A DNA stretch of 64,000 bases, from contig NZ_QDDL01000017.1 in NCBI RefSeq assembly GCF_003097315.1, positions 1-64,000 of the forward strand, written 5' to 3'. Of the stretch, positions 34,637 through 42,797 are shown piece after piece; position 1 is the first letter of the stretch, and the number at the start of each line of letters is the position of its first letter. The notes under the pieces were generated by a model, which saw only the letters and a list, made by a program, of their open reading frames with translations, did no database searches and was not told where the DNA came from. Source of the stretch: Pelagibaculum spongiae. Its GTDB lineage: Bacteria; Pseudomonadota; Gammaproteobacteria; Enterobacterales; Pelagibaculaceae. A program made the position numbers and the translations under genes.

Positions 34637-34790
34637 GACTGTGTCCTGAATGCAGCTTAAAAAACCAGACAACTGTAACTGGTTCAGTCTGATACCAGCA
34701 AGCGATCAGTTATCGGAAGTTTGCCAACAACTTTTTAATTTGGGCGTAACCTAAAGGGGTGTTGGCTTATTAATTCTGGAGAGAAAACGC

Positions 34791-35393
34791 GTGGCTGAGT
34801 TGGTTCAGTTATTTTTGAAGGTCTTCTTCATTTTGACCCCGTTCTTTGTATTGTCGGTATTTATCTCGCTCACTCGGGATGTTTCGGCGCATACCCAAAA
34901 GATTCTGGCAAACCGGCTGGCAATGGCAGTGCTGATTAGCTGTGTGGTGATTTTCTTGACTGGCCGCTATATTTTCGAAATTTTCGGCATTACGTTGGAT
35001 GCTTTTCGAATTGGCGCTGGTTCAGTATTGTTTTTATCTGCTATTTCAATGGTCAATGGTGGTAGTGGTGGACCAAAGCGCCCTGGAACAGATGATGGTG
35101 TAATCAATATGGCAGTGGTGCCGCTGGCGATGCCGGTAACGGTAGGTCCGGGTGTAATTGGTGTGTTATTGGTTTTAGGTGTTGAACACGTCGGGTTGAC
35201 AGAAAAACTCAAAGTAGTTGCGGCGATTGCGATGGCGAGTGCTGCACTTTGGGTGATTCTGCGTTTAGCAAGAACCTTGGGAAGTCGTTTAGGCTCACAA
35301 GGGATGGAAGTAATTGCTCGTTTAACCGGTTTGTTCGTGAGTGCAATTGCTGCGCAAATTATCTTTACCGGGGTTCGAAATTTTATGGCTTAG
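34791..35393 (+). CDS. MarC family integral membrane protein
   Basis: A 200-residue inner-membrane protein with six hydrophobic segments. Family features are the opening LKVFFILTPFFVLSVFISLT, the PLAMPVTVGPGVIGVLLVLG block (about 111-130) and VIARLTGLFVSAIAAQIIFT near the end. MarC-like proteins were once linked to multiple antibiotic resistance in E. coli, but that was not upheld; function is unknown. The start is GTG 34791 with GGAG at good spacing. It is divergent from the argD-like gene and ends in a terminator. Confidence 0.88.
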   Translation: MAELVQLFLKVFFILTPFFVLSVFISLTRDVSAHTQKILANRLAMAVLISCVVIFLTGRYIFEIFGITLDAFRIGAGSVLFLSAISMVNGGSGGPKRPGTDDGVINMAVVPLAMPVTVGPGVIGVLLVLGVEHVGLTEKLKVVAAIAMASAALWVILRLARTLGSRLGSQGMEVIARLTGLFVSAIAAQIIFTGVRNFMA

Positions 35394-35405
35394 CGCAGTT
35401 TTACT

Positions 35406-35438
35406 GCCACTCAACTGTTAAAGCTGAGTGGCTTTTTT
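35406..35438 (+). terminator. Terminator of the marC-family gene
   Basis: GCCACTCA and TGAGTGGC form the stem, followed by six T. It lies between convergent genes. Confidence 0.88.
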
Positions 35439-35446
35439 CTCAATGA

Positions 35447-36211
35447 TTATTCAACCTGAGTGCGCCAATCTTGTTCGGCTGATACTTCAAAGATATCTTT
35501 TTCTATCGAAGCGGGCTTGTTGCGATTTTCATCACGACTAATCATTTCATTTTTGAGCTGTTGTTTGATGCTATTGGCTTGTTCAAAGCGGTTTTTTCGC
35601 CAGTCTTCATCAACACCAGGGATTTTTTCCAGCGCTTCAATTGCCTGTTCGATATGTTTCATTGCGGTGGTTAAGATGCCAGACATACGATCTTTACTAG
35701 CGCGTAGTAATAGCAATTCAATGCTGATTTGCTTTACCGCTAATTCCAGTCGAGTTTTATGTAATTGAAATTGTGTCGGGCTAATCAACTTACGTTTTTG
35801 CCACTGGCTAAGTAATTTCAGTAACCGGTTAAGTTGATTGCTAAGCGCTTGTGCTTGGTCGTTACTGTTAACCGGGCTGTCGATACTGAATTGTCCCGAT
35901 TCAATCTGCTGGCCACGAGTTTCGGTTTCAGCAATCTCTTCGCGAATTCTTTTTTGTTCAGGATCCAGTGCCATAATATTTTGCAGCTGAATATCGATTT
36001 GCTGATTGAGCAAACCGCACACTTCTTTGTTGAGATAGCGGGTAGGGATTGCGGTGAGTAGCTGGCTTAGGAAGTCGACTTGTTGTCGGCGCTTAAAAAT
36101 TTCTTCCAGCTTTTTAACTCGCTGTTGTTCCCGGGCTTGTTGGTACCCGTTAAAAGCAATCAATAGCACCAGAAGGGCACCAATAGTGCCTCCAATTAGT
36201 AACCAGCTCAT
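35447..36211 (-). CDS. Hypothetical membrane-anchored coiled-coil protein
   Basis: A 254-residue protein from ATG 36211 (TTG 36226 would add five). One N-terminal membrane helix (about 4-22, LLIGGTIGALLVLLIAFNGY) is followed by a long, mostly helical, charged cytoplasmic region with coiled-coil stretches (about 25-50, 90-120 and 175-230). The 11 or so leading residues and a GALLVLLIAFNGYQQAREQQ boundary suggest an N-out, C-in anchor. No recognised domain. It sits divergently to the adenylate cyclase gene, 200 bases apart. Confidence 0.7.
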   Translation of the reverse strand: MSWLLIGGTIGALLVLLIAFNGYQQAREQQRVKKLEEIFKRRQQVDFLSQLLTAIPTRYLNKEVCGLLNQQIDIQLQNIMALDPEQKRIREEIAETETRGQQIESGQFSIDSPVNSNDQAQALSNQLNRLLKLLSQWQKRKLISPTQFQLHKTRLELAVKQISIELLLLRASKDRMSGILTTAMKHIEQAIEALEKIPGVDEDWRKNRFEQANSIKQQLKNEMISRDENRNKPASIEKDIFEVSAEQDWRTQVE

Positions 36212-36410
36212 GCTGTAAACATCCAATTAGTCAATAGGCGATCGAGTATGACGATGTCTCGGTGGAAAAAAAAGGCGCATTGGTCAGGTTTTTTTGTGCT
36301 GCTATTTTAGTGTGTCAGATACGCTGTGGCTTTGGTTTGTCCAACGGTGAAGGCTTTTTTTTCAATCCTTCTATAATTCGAGCATAGCGAGTAAATGGAC
36401 TTCAGATCGA

Positions 36411-38543
36411 TTGCGCAAATTTAATTCTCTACCCCCTTATTTAATCAGCTTTGTTTTTCTATTGGCGATGCTTTCGCCGTTAGTGTATCCACAAGGTATA
36501 TTGGCAAGATTGCTCGACCGTTTGGATTTGGTTTTTTATGATTTACGCTATGTGCAGCAAAACCTGAGTTTGGGCAACAGCCAGCAATTGGGCAGTCCAG
36601 TGGTTTTGATCAAAGCAAATCCGGGGCAGCTGGCAATTGAAAATGAAATAGATGCAATCGTCGATGCTAGTTATCAAGCAGGGGCCAAACTGGTGGTGGT
36701 GTTGCCATCAATCGCCGATGATGGTTTATCGCCTCAAGATTGGTTAGCGCAAAGATTTCCCAATTTACCTCCCGGTACATTAGATCTTTTAGCGCCTTAT
36801 TTGTCGATGGTTGAAGTGCAGGAAGAAAGTGGACTAAAGCCAATTAAAGGTTACGGATTCTTCTTTGACCGCAAGCAACAAGCACAGCAACAATTGCCCC
36901 AGCCTTTTTCTTCAGTCAATCAGAATTTTAATCAGTTGCCGATAGCCAGCGGTATTTTTGGTCTACAAGGGCAAAATCAATCAGCTGGTTTTTATAATGT
37001 GATTCCCGACCTAGACGGCGTAATTCGCCGAGCCCATCTGTTTGTAAATTATCAAGGAGAGGTTTATCCCTCGCTGGGGTTAATCGCTGCGGCTAATTAT
37101 TTGGGGGCAACACCGCAGCTGATCGATGAAAGCTTTGGTATTTCATTACAGTTTGACCAAAAGCGCTTAAATACTGGTGTTGCATCAGATCTGATGATCG
37201 ATTTTTCAATTCCATACAACCGAATTTCATGGCCTCGGCTTGGAATGATTGATGAAAATATTAAACGCATCTTTCGTGGCAAGTTGGTTGTAATCGAGCC
37301 TCCGGGTGCACCGGGGCAATCACTCTCGGTTCCATTTGGTGGGCGGTTAAGTGCTGGTGATATTCAAGCGATGCTCATTGGCGATTTGCTGCTTAACCAG
37401 CACCATAACTATCAACCTGTCTGGGAACCGATTATTGGCTGGATGCTGTTGATCAGCGTTGCTGGTTTATTAATGCTGCTGCTTCCAAGGTTTGGCCCGC
37501 TGTGGCAACTGTTAACTGTCTCTGGATTGCTGCTGTGGTTTTGGACAGTGAGTGGTTGGCTATGGAGCAGCTTGGGGATTTTACTGAATTGGTCGCCACT
37601 TTTGGTGATTGTAATCGGCCTAATGCTAATTAATCTTGGCTGGGGTTTCTTGTTTGAAAGGCGTCAGCTAGTTCAGTTAAAAGACACGTTTGGTCAATAT
37701 GTGCCTGAAGCATTGGTTAGTTCAATGGAAGGGCCTTCGAGTACAGAATTTCAGATTTCTCAGAATCGTGAAATGACAGTGCTATTCGCGGATATTCAAG
37801 GCTTCACTAAAATATCAGAAATGTTGTCTCCCAGAGAGTTGCAGCAATTATTAAACCGTTTCTTTACCCCGATGACTGAAGTGATTTTCAATCATGGTGG
37901 CACGGTAGATAAATATGTTGGCGATATGATTATGGCCTTTTGGGGCGCGCCAACAGAAGATCCTATGCATGCAGAAAATGCGGTGAAGGCAGCGTTAGAG
38001 ATGATCGAAAAAGCAGCATCGCTAAGTGAGTCATTTGCCAGAGAAAACTTGCCAGTGATTCGTCTAGGAATAGGAGTCAATAGCGGTTATATGAGTGTTG
38101 GTGATATGGGGTCTCGTTATCGCCGTGCTTATACCGTGCTGGGCGACAATGTGAATTTGGCAAGTCGATTGGAATCATTGACTAGAAATTATTCAGTAGA
38201 GCTAATCGTTGGAGAAAACACGCAGCAGCTATTGCCAAGTGAATGGCTATGCCGACGATTAGATTGTGTCCGGGTGAGGGGACGGCAAAAACCGGAGTTT
38301 ATTTATCAGCCGATTTCGCAAAATCCTATAGGTGAAGAGGTTGGCAGGTTAGTGAAATTTCACGATGCCCAAGAAACTTATTTCCAGGGGCGCTTCAATG
38401 CAGCATCAAGAATGTTTGCCATTCTTGAATCTGAGCAACCTTTAGTCGGTCTGTATAGAAGAAGGTTGGATTGGTTAGAGCGTCATCCGATTGATAGCGA
38501 GTGGGATGGCGTGTTTCAGGAAGTAGAAAATTGGGATGGGTAA
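36411..38543 (+). CDS. Class III adenylate cyclase with CHASE2 sensor
   Basis: A membrane cyclase of 710 residues making cAMP. It has one N-terminal helix (about 10-28), a periplasmic CHASE2 domain (about 30-330, with PVVLIKANPGQLAIENEIDA and VVVLPSIADDGLSP), three clustered membrane helices (about 340-410) and a catalytic domain (about 445-640). Metal aspartates are in VLFADIQGFTKIS (about 461) and DKYVGDMIMAFWGAP (about 504). The substrate-selecting Lys (KYVGD) and Asp (VLGDNVNLASRLE) favour ATP over GTP. The start is TTG 36411 with poor ribosome-binding site. Its 3' end overlaps the convergent cyclic-nucleotide-binding gene by 28 bases. Confidence 0.92.
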   Translation: MRKFNSLPPYLISFVFLLAMLSPLVYPQGILARLLDRLDLVFYDLRYVQQNLSLGNSQQLGSPVVLIKANPGQLAIENEIDAIVDASYQAGAKLVVVLPSIADDGLSPQDWLAQRFPNLPPGTLDLLAPYLSMVEVQEESGLKPIKGYGFFFDRKQQAQQQLPQPFSSVNQNFNQLPIASGIFGLQGQNQSAGFYNVIPDLDGVIRRAHLFVNYQGEVYPSLGLIAAANYLGATPQLIDESFGISLQFDQKRLNTGVASDLMIDFSIPYNRISWPRLGMIDENIKRIFRGKLVVIEPPGAPGQSLSVPFGGRLSAGDIQAMLIGDLLLNQHHNYQPVWEPIIGWMLLISVAGLLMLLLPRFGPLWQLLTVSGLLLWFWTVSGWLWSSLGILLNWSPLLVIVIGLMLINLGWGFLFERRQLVQLKDTFGQYVPEALVSSMEGPSSTEFQISQNREMTVLFADIQGFTKISEMLSPRELQQLLNRFFTPMTEVIFNHGGTVDKYVGDMIMAFWGAPTEDPMHAENAVKAALEMIEKAASLSESFARENLPVIRLGIGVNSGYMSVGDMGSRYRRAYTVLGDNVNLASRLESLTRNYSVELIVGENTQQLLPSEWLCRRLDCVRVRGRQKPEFIYQPISQNPIGEEVGRLVKFHDAQETYFQGRFNAASRMFAILESEQPLVGLYRRRLDWLERHPIDSEWDGVFQEVENWDG

Positions 38544-39607
38544 TGATTGATTCCTTTTTCTAGCATTACTGCATTGTAACCAAGCTCAGATAATAGGAAT
38601 AACGCGGAGTGACTTCGCTTTCCGGTGTCGCAGATAATGACATACTGAGTGTTTTTATCGAGTAGTGATGTACTCTCGCGCAAACGGTAGAGAGGGATAT
38701 TTATACAAGGAGAGAGCGGGGTGTTCGCGTGTTCAGACTCTAGGCGAACATCGAGCCATTGCCCACCGCTAGTGATAATCTCTTTAGCATGGTTAAAATC
38801 GACGTTTTTTATGATGGCTTGTTGAAGCAGGCGTTTGAATTCTTTTTTTGAAAGAATCTTTAATACACCATCAGTTAGCATAACAACGGTAGCATTCCTT
38901 GGTGCATCAGAGAGCAATCCTTCTTCACCAAAGCTCTTGCCAATGCCGACCTTACCGACTCTGACTAAACGCTCTGATTTTGGCAGTTTTCTCTTTATTT
39001 CAGCTTCACCTTTAGCAATGATGAAGTAATAATCGGCTTGATCACCTTCGTTAATAATTACCTCACCTTTTGTTACGGTACGGCTTTCTAGTGACATGAA
39101 AAGTGTCTGGATATTACTCGGTGGAATTTTTTCGTAGAGTTTGGAATGAAGTAGAGTGGTCATCCAATCAGCTCCAGAATGAGCTGGTTTATTATTTAGC
39201 TCTTGAACAATATACGGCTTGGTCGATGAGGCATCACTACTAGCGATTCGATCGAATTCTTTTCGATTGATCAGTATGTAACGAACTTTACTAAGTGACA
39301 TTGCAGAATATTGATGGGGGTAAGCGTCATCGATTGAAACGGCGGCATTGGGAGTGTTCGCCTGAATTTTTTTCACATTCTTTTTATCGTCAATAAGCGC
39401 TAACTCACCTTCAATAAGAAACATAATAGAGCGGTTGTCTGATCCTTTTCGAAACAAGAGGCTTTTTTCATTTGTCTTGTGCAATTCTGCAATTGCTAAC
39501 AATTGTCTTAGCGCTGCAGGATCCATGGTTGACATAGGGTGCAATTTTTCTAACTGCTCTATAGTAATTCTGGAAATGCTTTTCCTGCTAACTGATTGCT
39601 CAATCAT
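38516..39607 (-). CDS. Cyclic-nucleotide-binding protein with rhodanese domain
   Basis: A 363-residue cytosolic protein with two cyclic-nucleotide-binding folds and a C-terminal rhodanese. The first fold (about 25-125) lacks the phosphate-binding cassette and looks degenerate. The second (about 155-265) has it: GKSFGEEGLLSDAPRNATV, with the Glu and Arg that contact cAMP. The rhodanese part (about 280-360) has a cysteine loop CDTGKRS of the C-x4-R type, so sulfur transfer or phosphatase-like chemistry is possible. Its stop lies inside the adenylate cyclase gene on the other strand, linking cAMP maker and cAMP reader. Confidence 0.88.
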   Translation of the reverse strand: MIEQSVSRKSISRITIEQLEKLHPMSTMDPAALRQLLAIAELHKTNEKSLLFRKGSDNRSIMFLIEGELALIDDKKNVKKIQANTPNAAVSIDDAYPHQYSAMSLSKVRYILINRKEFDRIASSDASSTKPYIVQELNNKPAHSGADWMTTLLHSKLYEKIPPSNIQTLFMSLESRTVTKGEVIINEGDQADYYFIIAKGEAEIKRKLPKSERLVRVGKVGIGKSFGEEGLLSDAPRNATVVMLTDGVLKILSKKEFKRLLQQAIIKNVDFNHAKEIITSGGQWLDVRLESEHANTPLSPCINIPLYRLRESTSLLDKNTQYVIICDTGKRSHSALFLLSELGYNAVMLEKGINHYPSQFSTS

Positions 39608-39798
39608 TAGTTTTTAACTTTTAAAAATGAAAATAGTTAAGGCACAGTGTAGGTGAGCGAAAATAGTCGTTGAGTGCGAAGCTTCACAAATTAGCTGTTA
39701 TCGACTGTTTGGAATTTGCAGTGACAGTAGGCGATCTCTAAATGCCGTGTTAGCCTTCTAGTCAAAGAATAAAAAGATCCGGCCTAAGCCTAAAGATC

Positions 39799-40428
39799 GT
39801 GAAAAAATATAAAAATAAATTGCCTCATATCCTATTGCAGATTGTTTGCCTATCGCTTTGGCTGGTTTCGCCAGGCCTGACTGCGGCTGAACCAGAGCTT
39901 CCGGTCAGGATCGAGCTGGAATTGCCACAAGTCGAGAGTGCGACAACTGAACTCTATTTCGGTATTACGCTGGTGCAACCTGATGGTTTCAAGCCCCAGC
40001 CTGGCGCCAGCTTCAATCTTATTCAAAACCTCCCTAATAGTCGTTGCTTTGTAATGGGCGCAGCAAACTATTCTGCAACTAGTTCAAGCACAAATACGCG
40101 CATTGCTGCTCAAGAAATTGATTCATCAGGTGGTTACTCAACTGCTGAAATCGGCTTTGGCTGCTATCCATTTGGAAGCTGGCGTCGGCATTGGGTCGGT
40201 GAACCCATGCTGGTTGACTTCTATCTAGTGTCTTCTGTTGGAGAAAACCGGTTTCTAGGTGAAACCGGAGGCGTTGTTAGTTGGGGTGGTGGTCTTCGGG
40301 TAACTCGTGCTGATGGTGCCGCGCTTCGAATAAATTTAACGGATCAATTGTTTCAACGAACTATGCTTGGGCAGGAATCAACTGAGCATGCATTGATGAT
40401 TGGATTGAGTGTTGGAATTCTGTTTTAG
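39799..40428 (+). CDS. Exported protein, small outer-membrane barrel candidate
   Basis: First gene of a fourteen-gene run. The 209-residue precursor has a signal peptide (about 1-29, ending LTAAEP). The mature part alternates polar and hydrophobic residues in strands (IELELPQVESATTELYFGIT, AEIGFGCYPFGSWRRHWVGE, MLVDFYLVSSVGENRFLG) and ends with a terminal Phe (LSVGILF), like outer-membrane proteins folded by Bam. Two cysteines (FVMGA region and GFGCYPF) may pair. No family recognised. The start is GTG 39799 with a weak ribosome-binding site. The next gene begins nine bases after its stop. Confidence 0.65.
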   Translation: MKKYKNKLPHILLQIVCLSLWLVSPGLTAAEPELPVRIELELPQVESATTELYFGITLVQPDGFKPQPGASFNLIQNLPNSRCFVMGAANYSATSSSTNTRIAAQEIDSSGGYSTAEIGFGCYPFGSWRRHWVGEPMLVDFYLVSSVGENRFLGETGGVVSWGGGLRVTRADGAALRINLTDQLFQRTMLGQESTEHALMIGLSVGILF

Positions 40429-40437
40429 GAGAACCCA

Positions 40438-41013
40438 GTGAAAACAGCTTTTACTTTAGCGTTGGCATTTTGTTTATCAGCATTTTCAGCTCAGGCTCAA
40501 GAAAATGTGTTGTCGACAATCGATCAACCTGTTGGAATTGTAAGTGAAATAGTGCTTTTGCCATCGCAGGATTTAAACCGAGATATATCAGTTCTCAAAG
40601 ATGAGCTAGTCAATTTACGTGCTGATTTACTTGAATTGGAACAGCAGATTCTAATACCGCCATCATCACGCCTTGACGTGTTTTTCTCGATGGATTTAGG
40701 CCAAAGCTTAATGCCTGATGCGATGACTATTTATCTAGATGATCAAGAAATAGCTCACCATCTTTACACTGAAAGACAGCAGGCGGCATTAACTCGAGGC
40801 GCAGTTCATCCAGTCTTTACTGGTAATGTTTCCCAAGGTAAGCATGAGCTTCGTGTTTTGCTGGTTGGGCAACACCAAAAACGAGAATTAAGACGAGCTG
40901 TTAGTCATGTATTTAATAAAGAAGGTCAAGTAGTTTCCCTTGAGTTTTCTTTACAAGATGTTCAACAGGGCGGCCAGTTAAGTATCATCGATCACTCTCC
41001 GGAGAAGCAGTAG
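40438..41013 (+). CDS. Periplasmic protein of unknown function
   Basis: A 191-residue exported protein (signal peptide about 1-20, ending AQAQE). A short helical or coiled segment (about 47-70, DISVLKDELVNLRADLLELE) leads into a beta-rich region. That region looks like a small carbohydrate-binding or PEGA-like fold (RLDVFFSMDLGQSLMPDAMT, VSQGKHELRVLLVGQHQKRE). GTG 40438 has AGGAGA upstream. Its stop codon overlaps the start of the next gene (TAGTG). Part of the motor/TPR operon; precise role not readable. Confidence 0.68.
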   Translation: MKTAFTLALAFCLSAFSAQAQENVLSTIDQPVGIVSEIVLLPSQDLNRDISVLKDELVNLRADLLELEQQILIPPSSRLDVFFSMDLGQSLMPDAMTIYLDDQEIAHHLYTERQQAALTRGAVHPVFTGNVSQGKHELRVLLVGQHQKRELRRAVSHVFNKEGQVVSLEFSLQDVQQGGQLSIIDHSPEKQ

Positions 41014-42797
41014 TGAAACAACTGCTTTTATCTCTTTTGCTATTAACGCCTCTCGCTAACGCGCAAGAGCAGCCAAGATTTGAGAATCCTGGTTGGGGAG
41101 AGGTGGTGTTTTATCATCTGCAAGATGAAAAACAGTCAGTATTAAACCGGCTTTTGCTAGCAGAAAGAAATCAAGATCTTGAATTGTATCAAGCTCAAAG
41201 TGACCTTCTTTTAGGAGGGCTGTTCTTGGAGCTAGGTTTGTTTGAAAGAGCACAGCCTTTATTTGAGAAAGCGCGACAATCCACTAATGATGTTTCCGCT
41301 CAAGCTTGGTTAACCTTGTCAGGTCAATTGGCCAAGGCATCTCGAACTCAATTGCTAGCAGATGCTTTGCAACGAATAGATGTCAAAAAGCTAACTGAAG
41401 ATGAGCAGGAATTGTTCTGGTTATATCAGGCTGAACTGGCTAAATTACAGAGCAATATTGTTCTTTTGGATCAATCAATTTCAAAATTGTCAAAGCAACA
41501 TTCGCAATATCCTTATTTACAAATCCAGCGTTTCTTATTGGGCTCAGAGACAGGACAGCAGCAAGAATTAAACCGTTTAATCGAGTTGACGCGTCAAAAG
41601 AATCAAAATTATGAGCAAATTGCTGTTAGCTCAAGAGCTAGCTTAATGCTCGGGCAGTTTTTTTTGTCGCAAGAAAATTACGCTGAAGCGAAACGTTATT
41701 TTGAACAAGTCTCTGAAACATCTCCAGATCGTACCCGGGCGCTGTTAGGTATTGGTTGGAGTGAAGCAAAAGCAGGCCGTCAGCAGCAATCTGTTTTAGC
41801 TTGGAAAAAACTGTCTCGAGGAAATTTATCTAATGTGGTTACTTTAGAGTCAAAAATAGCTTTGCCTTATTTGTTAGAGGCTAGCAAACCAACCCAAGCT
41901 ATCGATTTTTATGAGCAGGCTTTGCTGGATTTTAATGATGAATTGATTCGGCTGAAACAGATTGAATTGGAATTGGATCAGCAGCAGTGGATTGCTCAAT
42001 TGGTTGAAAACGGTGCTGAGGGATTAATTTATCCAGGTTATTTTATTGCATTGCTAGAAAATAATAACTTTCAGGATTTGCTAGCAAATTACCAGCAGCT
42101 TAATTTTCTGGGTGATGGTTTAGATGTTTGGCAGCCAAAATTGAGTCAAGCTATCTTTCAGCTGGATTTCCGAATCAAAAAACAGCAGCGTTACCAGCAA
42201 ATTTCTCCATTGTTAATGGAGCGAAAGTCCCTGCTTATGCAACGCTTGAAAGAAATTGAAGGCAAGAAAATATTGGCAAGTCAGGGCGGTGAATTAGCAT
42301 CAACTCTGGTTGCTGACAATCAACAGCAACAACAACTAATACAACTTGAAACGATTAGCTCAAAGCTGCAGCGTTCCCTTGGTGATGTTAAATCAGAGCA
42401 ACAAAGAGCTAGATTCTTGAAGGGGCGTTTGTTATGGCAGGTTGAGCAGGATTACTACTCAAATTTACGTCGCTTAGACAAGCAAGTGATGCAAACTAAA
42501 GTGTTGGTTAAAGATTTGCAGCAACAAGTTCAAGAATTACAAGCTTTAGCTGATGGACTTCCCACTCAGCTGAATCAGTCCCGTCAATTACTCACTCAAG
42601 CTTCAGCGCGATTGAATGCCATATTGGCATTTAAAAATGGTGTTGAAGATCGAATTAAGAATCAGCTGCAAGATCACATGCAACAGCAAATTGTACAAAG
42701 AAGAACATTGTTAAATAACTTGCTGGAAGTTGCTCTAGATGGAACAGCCAGGCTTTATGATCAAAGCATTAGTCGCCGCCAGGGGGCTAGTTTATGA
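41013..42797 (+). CDS. Periplasmic TPR / coiled-coil protein
   Basis: A 594-residue exported protein (signal peptide about 1-17, ending ANAQE). Residues about 40-290 hold TPR-like helical hairpins (LFLELGLFERAQPLFEKARQ, LGQFFLSQENYAEAKRYFEQ, ALLGIGWSEAKAGRQQQSVL). The C-terminal half (about 380-580) is a long coiled coil rich in Gln and Leu. GTG start overlaps the previous stop, and its own TGA overlaps the next ATG (ATGA). Domain layout resembles the periplasmic TPR components of envelope machines such as GltD/GltE of Myxococcus, by architecture only. Confidence 0.78.
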   Translation: MKQLLLSLLLLTPLANAQEQPRFENPGWGEVVFYHLQDEKQSVLNRLLLAERNQDLELYQAQSDLLLGGLFLELGLFERAQPLFEKARQSTNDVSAQAWLTLSGQLAKASRTQLLADALQRIDVKKLTEDEQELFWLYQAELAKLQSNIVLLDQSISKLSKQHSQYPYLQIQRFLLGSETGQQQELNRLIELTRQKNQNYEQIAVSSRASLMLGQFFLSQENYAEAKRYFEQVSETSPDRTRALLGIGWSEAKAGRQQQSVLAWKKLSRGNLSNVVTLESKIALPYLLEASKPTQAIDFYEQALLDFNDELIRLKQIELELDQQQWIAQLVENGAEGLIYPGYFIALLENNNFQDLLANYQQLNFLGDGLDVWQPKLSQAIFQLDFRIKKQQRYQQISPLLMERKSLLMQRLKEIEGKKILASQGGELASTLVADNQQQQQLIQLETISSKLQRSLGDVKSEQQRARFLKGRLLWQVEQDYYSNLRRLDKQVMQTKVLVKDLQQQVQELQALADGLPTQLNQSRQLLTQASARLNAILAFKNGVEDRIKNQLQDHMQQQIVQRRTLLNNLLEVALDGTARLYDQSISRRQGASL

